From Desulfosporosinus sp. Sb-LF (GTDB lineage: Bacteria > Bacillota > Desulfitobacteriia > Desulfitobacteriales > Desulfitobacteriaceae): DNA of 64,000 nucleotides. A program made the position numbers and the translations under genes. Positions 60,264 to 64,000 of this stretch are shown here, one piece after another (the stretch's first letter is position 1; each line of letters starts with the position of its first letter). The notes under the pieces were generated by a model. That model was not told the DNA's origin. It ran no database searches and saw only the letters and a program-made list of their open reading frames with translations. The stretch lies in assembly GCF_004766055.1 (NCBI RefSeq), contig NZ_SPQR01000004.1, positions 186,001-250,000 on the forward strand. The letters run 5' to 3'.

Positions 60264-61139
60264 ATGAAATATTTTAACTCGAAGTATTTAACCATTGATA
60301 AGTTATCTCAAAACAGCCATGATATGATCAGCCTTAGGCTGAAAGAGTTTGTAAAACGTTATAAGATTACAGAATACCCTATCAACTGCTTCAAACTCCT
60401 GGAAAGAATTATCTCCAGCAACACGATTAAACTAAAATATAAGGAAAGCGACCAGTTTTCCGAGAATCTTGATGCCGCTGCCGGATATCACGGTAAAGAA
60501 GCTGGTTATTGTATAATGTTCAACTCCCGAAAGATTGGTTCATTTGATTTTTCTCCGCATAGGCGCTGTAATTTTACATTGGCACATGAACTGGGGCATA
60601 TCTTTCTCGGACACCTTTTAATACCATCTCGCATGAAATCCGAAGCGGATCTGATTTGCGAAGAAAGGGAAGCCGATGAATTTGCATCCCGCTTACTCAT
60701 GCCAAAAATTCTTATTTTAAATTGTAACTTCATTACCAACGTTACCGCTGAGTTTTTGGTATCAAGTCCGGCACTTTTTACAAGGGTAAACAACCTCAAG
60801 CGGCTTGATCTCTATAAAAGCAAACCCGTTCCTACCTGCAAGACGTGCGGTAACACCCATTTTTCACTTTGTACGAAGTACTGTAAAATTTGTGGTACGG
60901 AGGTCAACAAATCTACTACCAGAGGGATCATGCGCATTGTTTATTCTAAATTCATTATTGGCAGTAATAAATGTCACGAATACGGCCATGAAAACGATTG
61001 GAATGCTCGCTACTGTGAACTATGCGGACAGCCCACGTTATATAATGACATTTTGCCCGCTTGGCAGATAGAAAGAAAGAAGTACATTAAATCGTTGGTA
61101 CGGATAGAGTACCGAGAAAAAAGTCAAAAGATAAGTTAA
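60264..61139 (+). CDS. ImmA/IrrE metallopeptidase with C-terminal zinc ribbons
   Basis: A 291-residue protein. The zinc peptidase motif is TLAHELGHIFLGHLL (HEXXH) with a downstream EEREADEFASRLLMP. ImmA-type enzymes cleave the cognate repressor to induce the phage. From about residue 190 it has a second part with CKTCGN, CKICG and CELCGQ, i.e. two zinc-ribbon-like clusters that most ImmA proteins lack. It follows the repressor by 23 nt in the same operon. Confidence 0.85.
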   Translation: MKYFNSKYLTIDKLSQNSHDMISLRLKEFVKRYKITEYPINCFKLLERIISSNTIKLKYKESDQFSENLDAAAGYHGKEAGYCIMFNSRKIGSFDFSPHRRCNFTLAHELGHIFLGHLLIPSRMKSEADLICEEREADEFASRLLMPKILILNCNFITNVTAEFLVSSPALFTRVNNLKRLDLYKSKPVPTCKTCGNTHFSLCTKYCKICGTEVNKSTTRGIMRIVYSKFIIGSNKCHEYGHENDWNARYCELCGQPTLYNDILPAWQIERKKYIKSLVRIEYREKSQKIS

Positions 61140-61145
61140 TATGGA

Positions 61146-61180
61146 AAGGCCCCGGAGTGCTTACACTTACCGAGGCCTTC
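61146..61180 (+). terminator. Terminator of the repressor-ImmA operon
   Basis: AAGGCCCCGG (61146-61155) pairs with CCGAGGCCTT (61170-61179) with one mismatch. It marks the last clearly phage-derived element on the right. The ~220 nt that follow before the res gene hold no gene. Confidence 0.75.
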
Positions 61181-61407
61181 TAAAAATATTATTGAATTGT
61201 GCGGGGGGCGTATACTTTCAGTTTGTATCAGTCCTTATTGCATGACACCCAATCCGTCATCATACTTTGAAACCTCTAGGTATTCTGAGGATCTGAAAGT
61301 AGTATTATCGCACCGCAAGCTCGCGCACAACCTAACAAGTAGCAAAGGAACGCTCTCCAAACGTTTAAAATACGTGGGAGGGTTAAGTTCATTAATTGTT
61401 TTCGAGG
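61181..61407. other. Right prophage boundary region
   Basis: About 230 nt between the ImmA terminator and the res stop codon, presumably containing attR. The only exact match to the left boundary region longer than 8 nt that I found is TTTCAGTTT (61216-61224 and 16895-16903), which is too short to trust. Confidence 0.4.
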
Positions 61408-64000
61408 CTATTTTTGAATCCCTATGTTTATAGTTGCCAACAATTGTTGATGAACGTTACGACCCTGATCGTCCTGTTTCCAAGCCATGAGAAAAACGCC
61501 CTTACCTTGACTTTCTCTGGCCCATAGTTGTCCAAGGTTGTCCTTTTCGCCGACATCTTGGGGGTTGTAGAGATCCCCTTTGTATTCCACAACAAGTACG
61601 CGTCCATCCTCTAGGAGGGCCACAAAATCAGGGTAAAAATAATCCGTCGAAGTTTGGAGGCGGAAAGAACGTGAATCTCGTTCAATATTCCGCACCCAAT
61701 ATTTGAGGCGATCCCCCAACATTTCGATAGCCCAAGCACACTCTGCTTCTTCACCATTCATCTCAAATATATTAGGATAAAAATGTTTTTTAAAATCATA
61801 TATTCCTTTATACTGGCGCTGAGGAAAATACGCATTAGGTTCGTAAGAAAAACTGTATTCGTAGGAAACTTGGACTCTCGGCGACGGCCCAAATAAGAGG
61901 ATCTGGTACCCGCGCTGTTTGGCCTGTTTGCGCAATTGGCTAATTTTGCTAATCAAAACCTTTTGTAGTAAAAAACGTCCGCGTGAAAGTGCCGTGAGTG
62001 GGATTTTCCGCTCATCTTCAAGCAAAACAACGGTACGCCGGATGAATTCTATCATTTGGGGCTGCGGAACATCAGGCATGCGTAGACGCTTATCTAACCA
62101 ATAGGACAACTGATTTACTGTCCAACCTGTATCCACAAAGTCAAGGTTTAGTTGTTCAGCGGGGGCTACAATAGATTGGCGGACATGCCCATCCAAAATA
62201 TCAATCGCAAAAGTCATACCGTCTGGTTGTAAAGAAAATTCTGTCTCGGTTAGTTGGGCAGGACCAATTAGTTTCCAATCCGCGGCATAAAGAAAAATCT
62301 CATCGTCTGGTAATTCTAGTTCACCATCAATGAATAGGCACAATTGTGGAATAATAAATTTCTCGCCACGATTGACGGGAGCGATTGCTCGTTGTGTGGC
62401 GGATTGATGTAAATGCAGTTTAAGTCTGGTTTCAGCTTGACTTCCTTGGGCGACATGGGAAACAAGTTTTTCCAAAGCAACGGAACTAATAGCACTCACA
62501 ACTGTGGCTATCATCTCACCCGTGTCGGATTTTGCCATAACTATGGCTTGTTTATCTGCGTCAGAGAGATCGCCTAAATCTACTTCTTGGAAAAGTGTTA
62601 CAACAACCGGATCGGGCTGTCGGAACGGTTCATAAGGTTGATCGTCTGCGAAGTCAAAGCTAGGTTGACGGGGCTCCAAGCTCTCGTCAATTTCTTCTTT
62701 TTCAAAACCCATCTTTTCCACAAGACGGTCGTGAAGTTGCGTGACAGCATTGGGCCAAGATATCGATGATACGTAGGCGTAAGCGCGATTCAATACTTCA
62801 TTTTTGCGTCGCTTTGCGTAGGGCATCCGTAAAACACGACCTAAAATCTGTTCAACGTCTTTTGCGGAATGGATATTTGCAACGGAGCAAAATACATATG
62901 CAAAAGAACAGTCCCAGCCTTCTTTTAATGCCTGCACCGTGATGATGAACTCAATCGGACATTTCGGATCGAATAGATTTATTCCGTCGAGTTCTCGCTG
63001 GTCACCTGTTACTATTGCGATTTTTTCTTCTGGGATATTTTCATTTGTTAACAAGTGATCCTTCAAGACCTGCCAAGTGGTTTCTTGACCCTGGTTTTCG
63101 GCCTGAAACAGAACAATTGGTCGAATATATTGTGTCTCTTTTTGGCATAAAACTTCAAGCCGTTTGCGTTGCAAAATACTGTCCCTAACCGCTTCAGGCC
63201 ATGTTTTATGTTCAGTCAGCACAATAGGGAGTTTAATCATTTCTTCGGCTTTAAGCTCCATCGCAGAAACACTATGCAACACATTGCTATTTGAGGCGGG
63301 AGTCGCCGTGAATTCGACAACACAAGCAGCGTTTACACGTTCAAACACCTCAAAGCCTAGACGGGTTGCGTTGTTGTGCGCTTCGTCCACTAAAACAAGA
63401 GGGCGGTGCATCCGCAGAAAATTTACAAAAGAAAATCGGATTTTCCCTTTGTCTTCACCGTTATTGATTGTGTCAAATCCGGTAAATCCTGCAGGAATTT
63501 TACTGAAAAGCGGTTCAAGATTTTCATTATGCGCATATACTTTACGCGAATCCGTATTAGCTTCTTCGGTTTTGATTGTTTGCATGGTGCCGAGGACAAT
63601 CACAGCTTTACTCGTTAAATCACGTGGACGGATTTGCGTGAAATCTGTTATGTCCAAAACTATAAAATTGCCATTGAACGCTTCTCGTAGAGTTTCGTAA
63701 TTATAATTACCTGGGGTCTTGAGGGTTTCCAGTGTCTGCGAGCGAATAGTGTTACTCGGGACCAACCATAGAACCAACGGAAATTCTCTTTCTAGATAGC
63801 TTTCCGATGCTATCCGAACTGTTTGCGCGGAAAGAAGGGTTTTTCCACCCCCGGTCGGTAAACGAAGGCAGATATAAGGAACACTATCGAGAGAGGCGGG
63901 CAATGAGTTAAACGCGCGAATGTTCACGACTCCAGGCTTTTTATGGGCATCATAAGCGGTTTTCGCGCCGAGAAAACGAGCCTGTTCCAGATAGGTTTTC
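61408..64000 (-). CDS. Type III restriction-type helicase-nuclease (Res), partial
   Basis: At least 863 residues; the frame continues past the right edge of the window (the ATG/GTG at 63927 is internal). Helicase motifs: I LPTGGGKTLLSAQT, II LVLVDEAHNNATR, VI QILGRVLRMPYAKRRKNE. The C-terminal nuclease is PD-(D/E)XK like: DYFYPDFVALLEDGRVLVVEYKGDLY. This matches the Res subunit of type III restriction systems. The partner Mod gene would lie beyond 64000. It is host DNA just outside the prophage. Confidence 0.88.
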   Translation of the reverse strand, partial: KTYLEQARFLGAKTAYDAHKKPGVVNIRAFNSLPASLDSVPYICLRLPTGGGKTLLSAQTVRIASESYLEREFPLVLWLVPSNTIRSQTLETLKTPGNYNYETLREAFNGNFIVLDITDFTQIRPRDLTSKAVIVLGTMQTIKTEEANTDSRKVYAHNENLEPLFSKIPAGFTGFDTINNGEDKGKIRFSFVNFLRMHRPLVLVDEAHNNATRLGFEVFERVNAACVVEFTATPASNSNVLHSVSAMELKAEEMIKLPIVLTEHKTWPEAVRDSILQRKRLEVLCQKETQYIRPIVLFQAENQGQETTWQVLKDHLLTNENIPEEKIAIVTGDQRELDGINLFDPKCPIEFIITVQALKEGWDCSFAYVFCSVANIHSAKDVEQILGRVLRMPYAKRRKNEVLNRAYAYVSSISWPNAVTQLHDRLVEKMGFEKEEIDESLEPRQPSFDFADDQPYEPFRQPDPVVVTLFQEVDLGDLSDADKQAIVMAKSDTGEMIATVVSAISSVALEKLVSHVAQGSQAETRLKLHLHQSATQRAIAPVNRGEKFIIPQLCLFIDGELELPDDEIFLYAADWKLIGPAQLTETEFSLQPDGMTFAIDILDGHVRQSIVAPAEQLNLDFVDTGWTVNQLSYWLDKRLRMPDVPQPQMIEFIRRTVVLLEDERKIPLTALSRGRFLLQKVLISKISQLRKQAKQRGYQILLFGPSPRVQVSYEYSFSYEPNAYFPQRQYKGIYDFKKHFYPNIFEMNGEEAECAWAIEMLGDRLKYWVRNIERDSRSFRLQTSTDYFYPDFVALLEDGRVLVVEYKGDLYNPQDVGEKDNLGQLWARESQGKGVFLMAWKQDDQGRNVHQQLLATINIGIQK

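Larger units (their letters stand above)
16993..61180. mobile_element. PBSX/Mu-like contractile-tail prophage with serine recombinase
   Basis: A contiguous, ordered phage genome: lysogeny control (59.3-61.1 kb), replication (47-59 kb), packaging and head (37-43.5 kb), tail and baseplate (22-37 kb), lysis (19-22 kb) and integrase (17-18.6 kb). All structural and replication genes are on the minus strand. All expected modules appear full length and I saw no disabling mutation, so it may be inducible. I could not identify convincing att repeats, so the ends are approximate: just past the integrase stop on the left, and just past the ImmA terminator on the right. GC content and gene density differ from the host flanks. 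Confidence 0.9.

Noticed and set aside
61197-61433. 78-codon plus-strand open frame at the right prophage boundary
   Set aside because: No RBS (start lies in a G-run), runs into the res gene on the other strand, no recognisable domain.

Overview
The window comes from a low-GC, Gram-positive, Clostridia-type chromosome. Strong purine-rich ribosome binding sites (RBSs), TTG/GTG starts, PBSX-type phage genes and a clostridial-type cell-wall-binding endolysin all point that way. A Desulfosporosinus/Desulfitobacterium-like Peptococcaceae is my guess from overall character, not from any marker gene. I saw no tRNA, rRNA or CRISPR array.

Left part (1-16.8 kb, host). An AMP-forming acetyl-CoA synthetase with an unusual C-terminal extension comes first. 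A stretch of decayed DNA follows, including a DUF2064-type glycosyltransferase pseudogene. Next is a complete allantoin utilisation locus: PucR-type regulator, AllE and divergent AllA, then a minus-strand operon of AllC, two AllB paralogues and an NCS1 permease. Together these import allantoin and take it through allantoate, ureidoglycine and ureidoglycolate to glyoxylate, urea/ammonia and CO2. A short 3' remnant of a third allantoinase lies between the two allB copies. Beyond it are an IS3-family relic, a PpnP-type nucleoside phosphorylase, a soluble histidine kinase with a 90-bp tandem repeat, and an unrecognised membrane protein.

Middle and right (about 17-61.2 kb): an apparently intact PBSX/Mu-like contractile-tail prophage. 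Almost all of it is on the minus strand, so it reads functionally from right to left. It starts with a C1-type repressor and a C-terminally extended ImmA/IrrE protease (both plus strand) facing a Cro-like gene across a two-promoter switch. The early module holds a B12-dependent ribonucleotide reductase, a Cas4-like DUF2800, DUF2815, a family A DNA polymerase, a VapE-type primase-helicase, a VRR-NUC nuclease, an SNF2 helicase and small nucleotide-metabolism proteins. A cluster of nine GTTGCC/GGCAAC motifs sits between the primase-helicase and VRR-NUC genes. Next come a late-regulator candidate, a terminator-bounded membrane Mrr-type nuclease, a ParB-methylase, and an HNH-AP2 gene whose C-terminus carries a second copy of the methylase tail. 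Terminase, portal, ClpP-like protease, capsid, connector, sheath, tube, a frameshifting tail chaperone pair, tape measure, baseplate, fibres, two lysins, holin candidates and a large serine recombinase follow.

Far right (61.4 kb to the edge): the C-terminal part of a type III restriction-type helicase-nuclease (Res), cut by the window end.

The observations I rate highest are: (i) a textbook A-AAA-AAC slippery site joining two tail-chaperone ORFs; (ii) the HNH-AP2 gene fused to a methylase tail; (iii) the GTTGCC motif cluster as a candidate phage origin; (iv) the membrane Mrr nuclease in its own transcription unit; (v) the glycine-rich fibre tip present twice.
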